A stretch of 64,000 nt of DNA from Cytophagales bacterium (GTDB lineage Bacteria > Bacteroidota > Bacteroidia > Cytophagales > 172606-1): assembly GCA_030446715.1 (NCBI GenBank), contig JAUJMU010000009.1, forward strand, positions 1-64,000, written 5' to 3'. Position numbers and translations under genes: made by a program. The stretch's first letter is position 1. Every line of letters starts with the position of its first letter. The notes beneath the pieces are model-generated. The model searched no databases. It saw nothing but the letters and a program-made list of their open reading frames with translations, and had not been told where the DNA came from. Of the stretch, positions 55,916 through 64,000 are shown piece by piece.

Positions 55916-56613
55916 CCTGCTAAAAAGTTCATGTTGTCAAAATTGATTTCCCGGATCAGCATGTAGTCGGGCTGGCTCAGCACAAAGGCAACCACCCGGG
56001 CTACGTCGTCCACTTTCAAAAACTTTTCCCGCGGCACCTTCCGGTCGCCCCAGTAATTACTGTCTACGGGACCGGGGTTGATGTCGGTTACCTTGATGCC
56101 TTCTTTGAGCACCTGGTCGGCCAGGCCGCTGCTCAGGCCGCGGGCCCCGAACTTGGATGCCGCGTAGACCGGCGCGTTGGGATTGGTGCGCTGCCCGGCC
56201 ATCGACACCACGGTAATGATGTGTCCCTGCTTGCGCGGTTTCATGTGCCGGAGCGCCTCGCGGTTGCAGAGGAACACCCCGCGCATGTTGGTGTTCACCA
56301 TCCGGTCAAACGTTTCCAGGTCGGTCTGGGAAAGGTCAAGGGTGGGTACGCCCACGCCGGCGTTGTTGATGAGCACGTCCACCGGCCCGAAGGCTTCTTC
56401 GCAGTTGCGGAAGGCGGTGAGTACGTCGGTTTCGTCCCCTACGTCGCCGCGGAAGGACAGCAGGTTGGGGTGATCTACTTCGTCCCGTAACTGCCGGCTG
56501 CGGCTGAAGTCAAATACTTTGGCTCCCTTTTCGAGCAGCAGCAGGGCTACCGCTTTGCCGATGCCACCGGAGGCTCCCGTGATGAAACAGACTTTATTTT
56601 GCAGGTTTTCCAT
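55912..56613 (-). CDS. Short-chain dehydrogenase/reductase
   Basis: 233 aa classical SDR. Cofactor motif TGASGGIG (12-19), NNAG (~83-86), catalytic Ser137, Tyr150 and Lys154 (VYAASKFG), and substrate-loop PGPVDSNYWGD. The end is short and lacks the usual final extension. In this locus it could reduce 4-deoxy-L-erythro-5-hexoseulose uronate or a related keto acid to KDG, in parallel to KduD, but the specificity cannot be read from sequence. It overlaps the RraA gene by 4 bp and follows the symporter by 49 bp; that gap holds an 11-bp direct repeat. Confidence 0.88.
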   Translation of the reverse strand: MENLQNKVCFITGASGGIGKAVALLLLEKGAKVFDFSRSRQLRDEVDHPNLLSFRGDVGDETDVLTAFRNCEEAFGPVDVLINNAGVGVPTLDLSQTDLETFDRMVNTNMRGVFLCNREALRHMKPRKQGHIITVVSMAGQRTNPNAPVYAASKFGARGLSSGLADQVLKEGIKVTDINPGPVDSNYWGDRKVPREKFLKVDDVARVVAFVLSQPDYMLIREINFDNMNFLAG

Positions 56614-56620
56614 GGAAAGA

Positions 56621-56645
56621 GTTGTTCGTTGCTAGTTGTTCGTTG
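56621..56645. repeat. 11-bp direct repeat upstream of the SDR gene
   Basis: GTTGTTCGTTG occurs at 56621-56631 and 56635-56645 with a 14-bp period, 8-32 bp upstream of the SDR start. On the coding strand the units read CAACGAACAAC. Significance is unknown; it may influence translation of the coupled SDR-RraA pair. Confidence 0.5.
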
Positions 56646-56662
56646 TTCGCCAGTAGCTGATT

Positions 56663-58357
56663 TCAGGTGCTGACCACGGTAGGCTTTTCTTCTACACTTT
56701 CTACGGGCACGGCTTTGCGGGCCCGGAACACGAGTACGGTCGCACCGGCCAGGCAAAGGACACCCGCCGACAGGGCCAGCAGGCCGCTGAGTTCCCGTAC
56801 GGAAGGCAGGCTCATGCCCAGGAAGAGCAGCCCGGTGACAGCCAATGCAATGGCGTAGAGGCGCGTCATAGCCAGCTGAAAACCCGGTTTGACCTTTGGT
56901 TTCTCGGATTCCTTTACCGGCGTGGCTAATTTCTGAAAGAAAGCCTCTACCCGGGCCCCGTACGCCTGATCAGGGTTCCTGACCAGGCCCGAAATCATGA
57001 AAATACCCACGCAGGCCACGATTTCAACCAGCGTAGCCACCTCCCAGGGAATGTCGGGACGGGTATTGAGCACCAGGCCCAGCACAATCCCCACGACCAC
57101 CGTAGCCAGGGCACCCCAGGGCTGCGGCCTTTTCAGCAACACCCCCAGGATGAGCGGCACGGTCATCGGGATGGCGAAAAGCCCGGTGAATAATTTATTC
57201 GCCTCGAAAGCCCCGCCGAAGCCGCCCACGTACAGGGCCCCCAGCGTAATCGTGGCCCCCAGCAGCAGCGTCATCAGGCGACCCACCCAGAGGGATTCCC
57301 GTTCGGTGGCCTTGGGGTTGAACAGCCGCTGGTAAATGTCCCGCGTGAGCACTCCCGCCGTTACGTTGTACTCGCCGCTGAGCACCGACATGGTGGCGGC
57401 AAACATGGCCGCGATCATCAGGCCCATAATGCCTTCCGGCAGTAACTTCAGGCATACGCTCACGTAAGCCATTTCCGGATTGGCCAGGTCAGGCAGGATG
57501 GCCCGGGCGGCAATGGACGGAAACAGGAAAATGACCGGGAACACAAAGAAGAACACCGCCGTCAGCAGGCCCAGCTTCCGCCCGGCCGCTTCGTCGCGGA
57601 CGCTGTAAAACCGTTGAATGAACGTCCAGTTGCCGCTGTACTTGATCAGGATCATCACGTAGTACACCGAAAGGAACAGCGGGGCACCTTTGGGACCGTT
57701 GAAGGGATCGAAATGGGCCGGAATGGTTTGCACCATCTTCGTCAGGCCGCCAGCCGCCGTCAGCGCCAGGGGTACCAGAATCATCGTAGCCACGATCAGG
57801 ATGATAAACTGCACCACGTCGGTAATGACTACCGCCCACAGGCCGCCTACTACCGTGTACAGGGCCACAATTACCCCGCACACGAGAATGGAAGTTTCCA
57901 GGGGAACAGCCGTGGCTGCCGTGACGAAAAGCCCCAGTGCGTAGAGCCGCACCATGTTGTCGAGGATTTTGAAAAATACGCCGCCCCAGGAGAATAGCTG
58001 CCGCGTTGACGCATTGAAGCGGGTTTCCATGTACTCGATGGGCGTCATGATGCCGGCCCGCCGCCACTTTTTGGCATAAACCGCCACGGCAAACAGGGCG
58101 GGCAGCACGGTGCTCCAGATCAGGGTCAGGGCCACCAGGCCGTGCTGGTAGGCAATGCCTGCGTAAGCCACGAAGATGAACGTGCTGAACTTGGTCATGA
58201 AGTTGGAGATGGCCCCCGTCACCCAGGGAATGCCGCTGCCGCCCTTGAAGTAGTCACCGATGTTATTGACGTACTTGCCCAGGAAAATACCGATGCCGGC
58301 GATCAGGACCATGTACACCGCAATGGCCGCGTAATCCAAAGTTTGCAGGGTTTGCAT
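56663..58357 (-). CDS. Sodium:solute symporter (SSS family)
   Basis: 564 aa, with about 13-14 hydrophobic helices from residue 8 (YAAIAVYMVLIAGIGIFLGK) to ~550, and family features GIPWVTGAISNFMTKFSTFI, SGNWTFIQRFYSVRDEAAGR and AAMFAATMSVLSGEYNVTAG. SSS carriers couple sodium entry to uptake of sugars, uronates or related anions across the inner membrane. Between the SusC/D-glycosidase genes and the cytoplasmic enzymes it is the natural inner-membrane step of this locus. A hydrophilic stretch near residue 480 (VESLQK-type, FFQKLATPVKESEKPKVKPG) separates the last helices, a normal loop in some members. Confidence 0.9.
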   Translation of the reverse strand: MQTLQTLDYAAIAVYMVLIAGIGIFLGKYVNNIGDYFKGGSGIPWVTGAISNFMTKFSTFIFVAYAGIAYQHGLVALTLIWSTVLPALFAVAVYAKKWRRAGIMTPIEYMETRFNASTRQLFSWGGVFFKILDNMVRLYALGLFVTAATAVPLETSILVCGVIVALYTVVGGLWAVVITDVVQFIILIVATMILVPLALTAAGGLTKMVQTIPAHFDPFNGPKGAPLFLSVYYVMILIKYSGNWTFIQRFYSVRDEAAGRKLGLLTAVFFFVFPVIFLFPSIAARAILPDLANPEMAYVSVCLKLLPEGIMGLMIAAMFAATMSVLSGEYNVTAGVLTRDIYQRLFNPKATERESLWVGRLMTLLLGATITLGALYVGGFGGAFEANKLFTGLFAIPMTVPLILGVLLKRPQPWGALATVVVGIVLGLVLNTRPDIPWEVATLVEIVACVGIFMISGLVRNPDQAYGARVEAFFQKLATPVKESEKPKVKPGFQLAMTRLYAIALAVTGLLFLGMSLPSVRELSGLLALSAGVLCLAGATVLVFRARKAVPVESVEEKPTVVST

Positions 58358-58411
58358 TATCGATTGTTTAGATGGCTGGACAACTTTATAGACATATAAC
58401 CACGTAGCCGT

Positions 58412-59833
58412 TTAGCCCATTGGCAAAAGACTCTTTTCAGCAATGAGTACCGGGTAATCGGCGACGGGTATTTCCGAGAACGTATGCTTATTTCCGGCCT
58501 TCTTCCACTGGGTTTTGGGGATTTCGTACACGCTGCCCGTAATCAGGTCTACCAACACGGGTTGGGTAAAGGAGCCGGTAACTTCCACGGTGGCGGGCTT
58601 CGGTTCGTAGGTATCGGCGGGACGGGCTTCGTTGCGCCAAAGCGTTACCAGCGTACCCCCGTTGCCTTTGTGGCGGTAGCCGAACGCGGAAATGTTCTCT
58701 CCGTCAACCTTTGGCTGCTGATTGGGCGTACGCTCAATCTGGTCGTCGAACAGGGTGAATACGTACTGAGCCGCCTGGTAGGCCAGCTTGGGCCGTTCGA
58801 TGGTTTTGTCGGGGTTGGTTTTGAGCAGGCCTTTGGTGTTTACGCCCGTCATGTGGTCGCCGGCGGCGTAGTGCATGTCGCTGATGGTAAACAGGTTGGT
58901 GGCAATGCCCCGGCCGTGGTCGCCCAGCATCCGGCGCAGGTCCCACTTGGCCTGGGTGAGTTCCGACCAGTCGAACTGCCGCAGGGCGCCGATGGTCTGG
59001 GCACTGGGCGTGGAAGGCGCGCCGTTTTCCCCCTGCATGAATACCACTTCCGGCTTATAGCTCCACACCATCTGCCGCAGCTTTTCAATGGTGGGGTATG
59101 AATCGTCTGGATTGGGCGAATAGCCGTGATAGGTCAGGATGTCCACGAGGTTCAGTTTGTTTTCCCTTTTCAGGCGTTTAAACAGCGGCTCCACGTATTC
59201 GAGCCGGTTGGGACCGGCCAGTCCGAAGGCCATCAGTTTTGCTTCCGGCTGGATGCCCCGGATCAGTTCGGCCGTGCGGATGTAAAAAGCCGCGTAATCA
59301 TCGCCGGTGATGGTTTTGGAAATATCCGGCTCATTCCAGATTTCCCAATCTTTCACCTGGTCCTTATACCGGGTTACGGCAGCCCGTACCCAATTGTCCC
59401 ATGCTGCCAGTGCCTCCGGGGAAGAGGGCAGTCCGCCGGCCAGTTTGGCCTCGCCGCCCCCTTCGTAAATGGGGTTCCCGTAGGAGAGTTCAATCCACGG
59501 CGCCACCCCTTGCGAAAAGGCATCCTTTACTATGGCATCCAGCCAGGCGAAGTCGTACTGGCCTTTGGTCTTTTCGCACTTGGCCCAGCCGCCTTGCAGA
59601 CGTATTCGCTTGGCTCCCAGTGGACCGAGGTACTTTTTGTAAGAATGATAGTCGGTATAGTCCCGGTCCAGGGTTTCGCCGCCGATGGACCACGAGGAGG
59701 AAGCTATCTCCCGGGCGTGGCGTGGTTTGATTTTTCCAATTTCCTTCCAGGCCGGCCGGGGCAGCGAATCTACCGGGGTATCGTAACTGACGGCTCCGCC
59801 AATCAGTACGGATAAAAATATTGCTTTTAACAT
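58412..59833 (-). CDS. Secreted GH-A-clan glycoside hydrolase (GH39-like)
   Basis: 473 aa. N-terminal signal-like segment (MLKAIFLSVLIGGAVS), a (beta/alpha)8 barrel with acid/base Glu168 in WEIWNEPD and nucleophile Glu269 in MQGENGAPS, and a C-terminal beta-sandwich (~370-470). The WNEP/GE pair is diagnostic for clan GH-A, and the layout is nearest to GH39/GH30-like families, so beta-xylosidase, iduronidase or glucuronidase activities are all conceivable. An iduronidase- or glucuronidase-like role would suit the uronate context but is not shown. The gene begins at the last base of the SusD stop region (59833), so it is translationally coupled to SusD. Confidence 0.82.
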   Translation of the reverse strand: MLKAIFLSVLIGGAVSYDTPVDSLPRPAWKEIGKIKPRHAREIASSSWSIGGETLDRDYTDYHSYKKYLGPLGAKRIRLQGGWAKCEKTKGQYDFAWLDAIVKDAFSQGVAPWIELSYGNPIYEGGGEAKLAGGLPSSPEALAAWDNWVRAAVTRYKDQVKDWEIWNEPDISKTITGDDYAAFYIRTAELIRGIQPEAKLMAFGLAGPNRLEYVEPLFKRLKRENKLNLVDILTYHGYSPNPDDSYPTIEKLRQMVWSYKPEVVFMQGENGAPSTPSAQTIGALRQFDWSELTQAKWDLRRMLGDHGRGIATNLFTISDMHYAAGDHMTGVNTKGLLKTNPDKTIERPKLAYQAAQYVFTLFDDQIERTPNQQPKVDGENISAFGYRHKGNGGTLVTLWRNEARPADTYEPKPATVEVTGSFTQPVLVDLITGSVYEIPKTQWKKAGNKHTFSEIPVADYPVLIAEKSLLPMG

Positions 59834-61281
59834 TAGTTGTATCCTTCGTTCTGTCCCAGGTTCTGGTTTAAGTCGGTTTCTTCCTGTGGAATGGGGAATA
59901 ACCGGTGATATTCTTTCACGTTATACCCTTTGGCCGACAGTACCGGCAGGTACCGTCCGGTACGCACCAGGTCAAACCAGCGCTGGCTCTCAAAAGCCAG
60001 TTCCACCCGGCGCTCCTGCTCAAAGGCCAGCCGCAGCTCTGCCTGTCCCAGGTTGGCCTTGTCGGCCAAACCGGCCCGCTTCCGGACCATATTCAGGTAT
60101 AGGTGGGCTTCGGCCATTTGTCCGAGTTCATTCAGCGCCTCGCCGTACATGAGCAGTACATCGGCGTACCGCAGTATGGGGAAATCCACGTCTGAATCAC
60201 CGGCCAGCATCCCCAACTGCCGGAACTTGACCGGATACGCCTCGCGTACTTCCCTTCCCTGAGCATCCTTGAAAGACGTAGCCAGCGACGCCGCTTTCCG
60301 CTGGTCTTCGGGTTCATAGGCGGCGATCAGGTCGGCAGTAGGGCGGTTGATGCCGCCCCCCACGCCCCCGGTAATGCCAAACTCCGGTACATTCACGTTA
60401 AAGGGCGTCCAGGATGACCACAGGGCGCCTCCCTGCCCGATCTGGCCGGACTTATATTGCACGGCCAGAATCATTTCGCGGTTGGCCGCAAAAGAGGTTG
60501 CCGGATTAAACACGTTTGCGTAAGAAGGCAGCAGGCTGTACACGTTGGCATCCACTACTTCCTTCAGCCTGGCGGCTGCCTGGCTGTACTGCTTCTGAGT
60601 AAGGTACACTTTGCCGAGCAGGGCTTTGGCCGCCCAACTCGATGCCCGCCCTGCGTTGGCGGCCGTGATGGTCGCCGGCAGTTTCGCTTCGGCCGCCGTA
60701 AGGTCGTCCACAATGAACTGGTACACTTCTGCGGCCGGGCTACGAGCCAGTTGACTGGTGGCGAAGGGGTCGTTGATTTCCTTGGTGATCAATTGCACGT
60801 CGCCGAACAGGCGCACCAGGTTGAAGTAAAACAGGGCCCTCAGGAAGCGGGCTTCTCCTTCGTACTGGTTTTTAAGCGCCTCATCAAACGTAGCGGCGTC
60901 AATGCGGTCCAGGATGGCATTTGCGCGGCTGATGCCTGAGTAGTGTCCGGTCCAGGCGGCATTGAAGTAAGCATTTGACAACGAAAAATTAAGGTCCTCA
61001 ATCTCGAAGGAGGCTACGTTGACGGGCTGCCGGGTAGCTCCGATGTCGGTATTATCCGACACGACTTCGCCCAGCCAGATCAGCGAACCGCCGCCGTTGC
61101 CGTACAAGCCCGGGTGTTTGAACGTGGCGTAGGTGCCCACCACGGCGTTGTTGTAATCGGCCGCCGTGCGGTAGAAGTTGGCTACGGTACGCTCCGACAC
61201 CGGCGCGACCTCCAGGAAATCCTTGCCGCAGCCACTCAGCAAAAGCGCCAGACAAGTCAGTTTTATAAGGGATACTCTCAT
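59833..61281 (-). CDS. SusD/RagB-family outer-membrane lipoprotein
   Basis: 482 aa with lipobox LLSGC (Cys18). Landmarks are EARFLRALFYFNLVRLFGDV, LLGKVYLTQKQYSQAAARLK, LRYADVLLMYGEALNELGQ and FEQERRVELAFESQRWFDLV. It ends LNQNLGQNEGYN, the typical C-terminus of the family. It lies 20 bp downstream of its SusC partner (61302-64000) and shares a base with the next gene. It is a different SusD subtype from those at 7-14 kb and 27-34 kb. Confidence 0.93.
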   Translation of the reverse strand: MRVSLIKLTCLALLLSGCGKDFLEVAPVSERTVANFYRTAADYNNAVVGTYATFKHPGLYGNGGGSLIWLGEVVSDNTDIGATRQPVNVASFEIEDLNFSLSNAYFNAAWTGHYSGISRANAILDRIDAATFDEALKNQYEGEARFLRALFYFNLVRLFGDVQLITKEINDPFATSQLARSPAAEVYQFIVDDLTAAEAKLPATITAANAGRASSWAAKALLGKVYLTQKQYSQAAARLKEVVDANVYSLLPSYANVFNPATSFAANREMILAVQYKSGQIGQGGALWSSWTPFNVNVPEFGITGGVGGGINRPTADLIAAYEPEDQRKAASLATSFKDAQGREVREAYPVKFRQLGMLAGDSDVDFPILRYADVLLMYGEALNELGQMAEAHLYLNMVRKRAGLADKANLGQAELRLAFEQERRVELAFESQRWFDLVRTGRYLPVLSAKGYNVKEYHRLFPIPQEETDLNQNLGQNEGYN

Positions 61282-61301
61282 GTCCTTGGATAGTTTGCGG
61301 G

Positions 61302-64000
61302 TCAGAAGGAAAGATTGATGCCGAAGATAAAGGAGCGGGCCATTGGATACGAACCAAAGTCTACCCGGGAGGCCAGCAGGTTATCCCCGGAGTTACTTAC
61401 TTCCGGATCATACCCCTGGTAATCGGTCAGGGTAAAGAGGTTGGCGCCGGTCGCGTACAGGCGGATGCCTTGCAACTTCAGCTTCTGGCTAAGCGCCGCC
61501 GGGATGGTGTAGGCCAGGGTAACCGTCCGGATGCGCCAGTACGAACCATCGAAGAGGTATTGCGAACTATAAATGGTGTTGTTGTTGCGTCCCCCCCGGA
61601 TGCTGCGCCCGAAACGGCCGTCACCCGGCTGCTCCGGCGAAATGTAGCGGTTATCGTATACGTACTTGGTATTGTTCTGCACGCTGGAGTTGTTGATCAT
61701 AAAGGTGGCGTCGTAGATCTGGTGCCCCACCATGCCGTTGGTGGTAACGTCGAGACTGATGTTTTTGTAAGAAAAGGTGTTGTTGAATCCAAAGAAGTAA
61801 TCCGGGTGCGGGCTGCCGAGCAGCTCACGGTCATTGTCGTTGATCACGCCGTTGCCGTCTACGTCTTTCCAGCGCACATCACCGCCGCGGGCCAGGGGCT
61901 GAACGCCGTATTCGGCCGCTTCCTGGTCACTCAGGAAAATACCTTCCTGCCGCCGGCCGTAGAATACACCGATGGGGTAGCCTACCTGCGTGACGTGCGT
62001 ATTGCCCCGGTTGGCAGTGGCGCCGAAAATCTGCTCGGCGTCGGAACTCATGGAGAGCACCGTATTGCGGTTGAAGGTAATGTTGAAATTGGTATTCCAC
62101 TTGAAAGCGCCTACCGCATTGCGGGTGGTAAGGGCCAGTTCAATGCCGCGGTTCTGGACTTCGCCCAGGTTTACCACCGCGCTGGTCAGGCCGGTGGCGG
62201 CGGGTACGGAAACCACGAACAGCATGTCGGTATTGCGCTTGTCGTAGTAATCGGCGGTGAGGTCCAGGCGGTTCCCGAAGAGCGACAAGTCAATTCCCAG
62301 GTCAAGCTGCTTCATGGATTCCCACCCCAGTTGATTGTTTGAGAAGGAACGCCGGCCCAGCCCGGGCGCCAATGCCTCCCCAATCACGTAGTTGGCATCC
62401 GCCAGTTGCCCGATGGCGCGGTAGTTGCCGATGGCATTGTTGCCCGTCAGGCCGTAGCTGGCCCGCAGTTTCAGGTCGGAGATAAAAGTAAGCCCTTTCA
62501 TAAAGCTCTCCTCCGATACCCGCCAGCCCACCGAGGCCGAAGGAAAAGTGCCCCACCGGTTATCGGCCCCGAACCGGGAAGAGCCGTCCCGGCGTACGGT
62601 GGCCGTAATCAGGTACTTGTCGCGGAAACTGTAGTTGGCCCGGGCCAGGTAGGATAAGATGGTATATTCCTGGAATCGCTGGCCGCCGTTATTGACGACA
62701 CCACCATTGATGTTTTCCACCAGGTTATCCGGAAAGTTGGTGGCAAGGGCACTCAAGCTGTCAATTGTAGCTTTTTGTGCCGTAAAACCGCCCACAACAT
62801 CCAGGTTGTGCGAACCGAACGACTTCCGGTAGGAGAGCGTATTTTCGTTCAGCCAGTTGATGCTTTCTTCCCGGGCTGCGGCAGCCGAGGCAACCCCTAC
62901 GGCACCGGAGGCACTTAACGTGGAAGGTATCCACCTCTGGCTTTTGGCGTAATTCAGGTCGGCGCCGGCCGTTACCCGGAATTTCAGATCTTTGATAATC
63001 TCGTATTCGGCGTACGCATTGCCCAGCATCCGGAACTGGTTCGCCGGGTTTTGGTACTCATTGGCAATTTTCACCGGGTTCTGCACGGGAAAGTAGCCGT
63101 CGGGGGGGGGCACCAGCGTGCCGTAGGAGCCGTCGGGGTTGTAAACGGGCACCGTGGGCGGCATGGACAGGGCCGACTGGATCACGCCGAGGTTGCCGTA
63201 GTGCCCCTCGGTCGGCAAGTTCTGCTGGTTTACGTAAGACGGCGCCAGGCTTACGCCAACCGAGAGCCGGTCGGTTAGTTTTCCGTCCAGGTTGGCCCGG
63301 AAGCTGTACCGCTTCAGCCCGGTGTTGAGCACAATGCCCTGCTGGTCGAAGTACCCGGCCGAAACCGCGTACTGGAGCCCTTCCGAGCCGCCGGAAGCCG
63401 ATAACTGGTAGTTGCGAATGGGCGCATTCCGGAAAATAGCATCCTGCCAGTCGGTGCCTTCCCCTAAGGCGGAGGGGTCCTGTAATTCTTCGGGAATGCG
63501 GTAGGAGGCCGGCCGGCCGCTGTTTGGGCGGGTAATATCCGCCGTCGGCACATTATCCACCCAGCCGTTGTTGCGGCCGTCAATGACAAACTGCGCGTAC
63601 TCCTGCGCATTCATCATCGGGATTTTCCGTGTCATCTGCTGGAAACCGGCGTATGCGTCCAGTTCAATGCGGGCCTTGCCGGCCTTGCCGCGTCTGGTGG
63701 TAATGATGATCACGCCGTTGGAGCCGCGGGAACCGTAAATGGCCGTGGCCGAAGCATCTTTGAGCACGTCAATGGATTCGATGTCGTTGGGGTTGATCGT
63801 GTTGAGCGGATTGCCGATGCCCGAATTGGTCACCGGAAAGCCGTCAATTACAAACAGCGGTTCGTTGCCCCCGGAAATGGAGCCCACGCCCCGGATCAGG
63901 ATGCTGGTGTTGGCTCCCGGCGCCCCGGTGGTATTTGATATCTGAAGCCCGGATACCTGCCCCTGCAGGGCCTGATCAAACCCCGACACGGGTACCTTCT
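61302..64000 (-). CDS. SusC-type TonB-dependent transporter, N-terminus beyond the window
   Basis: 899 codons of a SusC-type receptor are visible; the start lies beyond base 64000. The window contains the plug ([52 protein letters not shown]) and the whole beta-barrel, ending [12 protein letters not shown]. Signal peptide, any STN domain and the carboxypeptidase-like domain are off the edge, so whether this copy signals is unknown. It heads the minus-strand SusC-SusD-GH-symporter-SDR-RraA-heparinase-VOC-dehydrogenase series that extends to 51563, with gaps of 50 bp or less throughout. Confidence 0.95.
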   Translation of the reverse strand, partial: KVPVSGFDQALQGQVSGLQISNTTGAPGANTSILIRGVGSISGGNEPLFVIDGFPVTNSGIGNPLNTINPNDIESIDVLKDASATAIYGSRGSNGVIIITTRRGKAGKARIELDAYAGFQQMTRKIPMMNAQEYAQFVIDGRNNGWVDNVPTADITRPNSGRPASYRIPEELQDPSALGEGTDWQDAIFRNAPIRNYQLSASGGSEGLQYAVSAGYFDQQGIVLNTGLKRYSFRANLDGKLTDRLSVGVSLAPSYVNQQNLPTEGHYGNLGVIQSALSMPPTVPVYNPDGSYGTLVPPPDGYFPVQNPVKIANEYQNPANQFRMLGNAYAEYEIIKDLKFRVTAGADLNYAKSQRWIPSTLSASGAVGVASAAAAREESINWLNENTLSYRKSFGSHNLDVVGGFTAQKATIDSLSALATNFPDNLVENINGGVVNNGGQRFQEYTILSYLARANYSFRDKYLITATVRRDGSSRFGADNRWGTFPSASVGWRVSEESFMKGLTFISDLKLRASYGLTGNNAIGNYRAIGQLADANYVIGEALAPGLGRRSFSNNQLGWESMKQLDLGIDLSLFGNRLDLTADYYDKRNTDMLFVVSVPAATGLTSAVVNLGEVQNRGIELALTTRNAVGAFKWNTNFNITFNRNTVLSMSSDAEQIFGATANRGNTHVTQVGYPIGVFYGRRQEGIFLSDQEAAEYGVQPLARGGDVRWKDVDGNGVINDNDRELLGSPHPDYFFGFNNTFSYKNISLDVTTNGMVGHQIYDATFMINNSSVQNNTKYVYDNRYISPEQPGDGRFGRSIRGGRNNNTIYSSQYLFDGSYWRIRTVTLAYTIPAALSQKLKLQGIRLYATGANLFTLTDYQGYDPEVSNSGDNLLASRVDFGSYPMARSFIFGINLSF

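Noticed and set aside
1-64000. CRISPR arrays, tRNA or rRNA genes, integrases with attachment sites, toxin-antitoxin or phage-defence genes
   Set aside because: I looked for spaced repeats, clover-leaf sequences and typical protein motifs and found none that held up.

Overview
The window is almost entirely DNA of a glycan-degrading Bacteroidota. I count five SusC/SusD pairs, two FecI/FecR cell-surface signalling modules, two proteins with type IX secretion (T9SS) sorting tails, many SusD-type lipoproteins, and no clear Shine-Dalgarno sites at the starts I inspected. The style suggests Cytophagales (Spirosomataceae-like), but I cannot fix the genus. The first ~380 bases are different: very GC-rich, with an actinobacterial-type dodecin gene. 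They abut a native signal-peptide ORF that is cut off mid-gene, so the left end looks like an assembly chimera.

Layout. 0-0.4 kb: foreign dodecin plus a truncated secreted-protein start. 0.45-3.7 kb (-): sulfatase and nucleoside-hydrolase-like secreted proteins. 3.9-4.8 kb: relic in which an IS1-like zinc-finger start is joined to the tail of a PA14 sulfatase. 4.85-7 kb (-): Kelch/ricin/T9SS protein. 7.2-19.4 kb (-): sigma factor, FecR, frameshifted STN-SusC, SusD, SusC, SusD. 19.4-21.6 kb: gene-poor stretch with a heme-binding dehydrogenase relic split by a ~1 kb insert that carries a TraB/GumN-like lipoprotein. 21.6-34.2 kb: a second sigma factor, divergent from FecR-SusC(STN)-SusD-lipoprotein-SusC-SusD. 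34.5-49.1 kb (+): secreted glycan-active proteins (beta-helix, esterase, a beta-helix/esterase fusion, GH26-like lipoprotein, a 1342-aa toroid-like protein), interspersed with broken genes. 49.1-49.9 kb: transposase relic. 49.9-64 kb: kduD and a divergent IclR regulator, then a long minus-strand locus reading SusC-SusD-glycosidase-symporter-SDR-RraA-heparinase II/III-VOC-Zn dehydrogenase.

How it fits together. The SusC/D pairs import oligosaccharides. The STN-SusC/FecR/sigma sets should sense substrate and switch on their own operons. The right-hand locus reads as uptake and intracellular breakdown of a uronic-acid-containing glycan: lyase-type heparinase II/III fold, KduD, two further dehydrogenases and a sodium symporter, probably under the IclR regulator. 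The middle block supplies surface enzymes with esterase and beta-helix activities. The substrate cannot be fixed from sequence alone.

Signs of decay are concentrated in accessory regions: four apparent 1-bp losses within 1.4 kb (39.49-40.80 kb), a frameshifted SusC, and several gene fragments. Whether these are real pseudogenes or residual indel errors is an open question.
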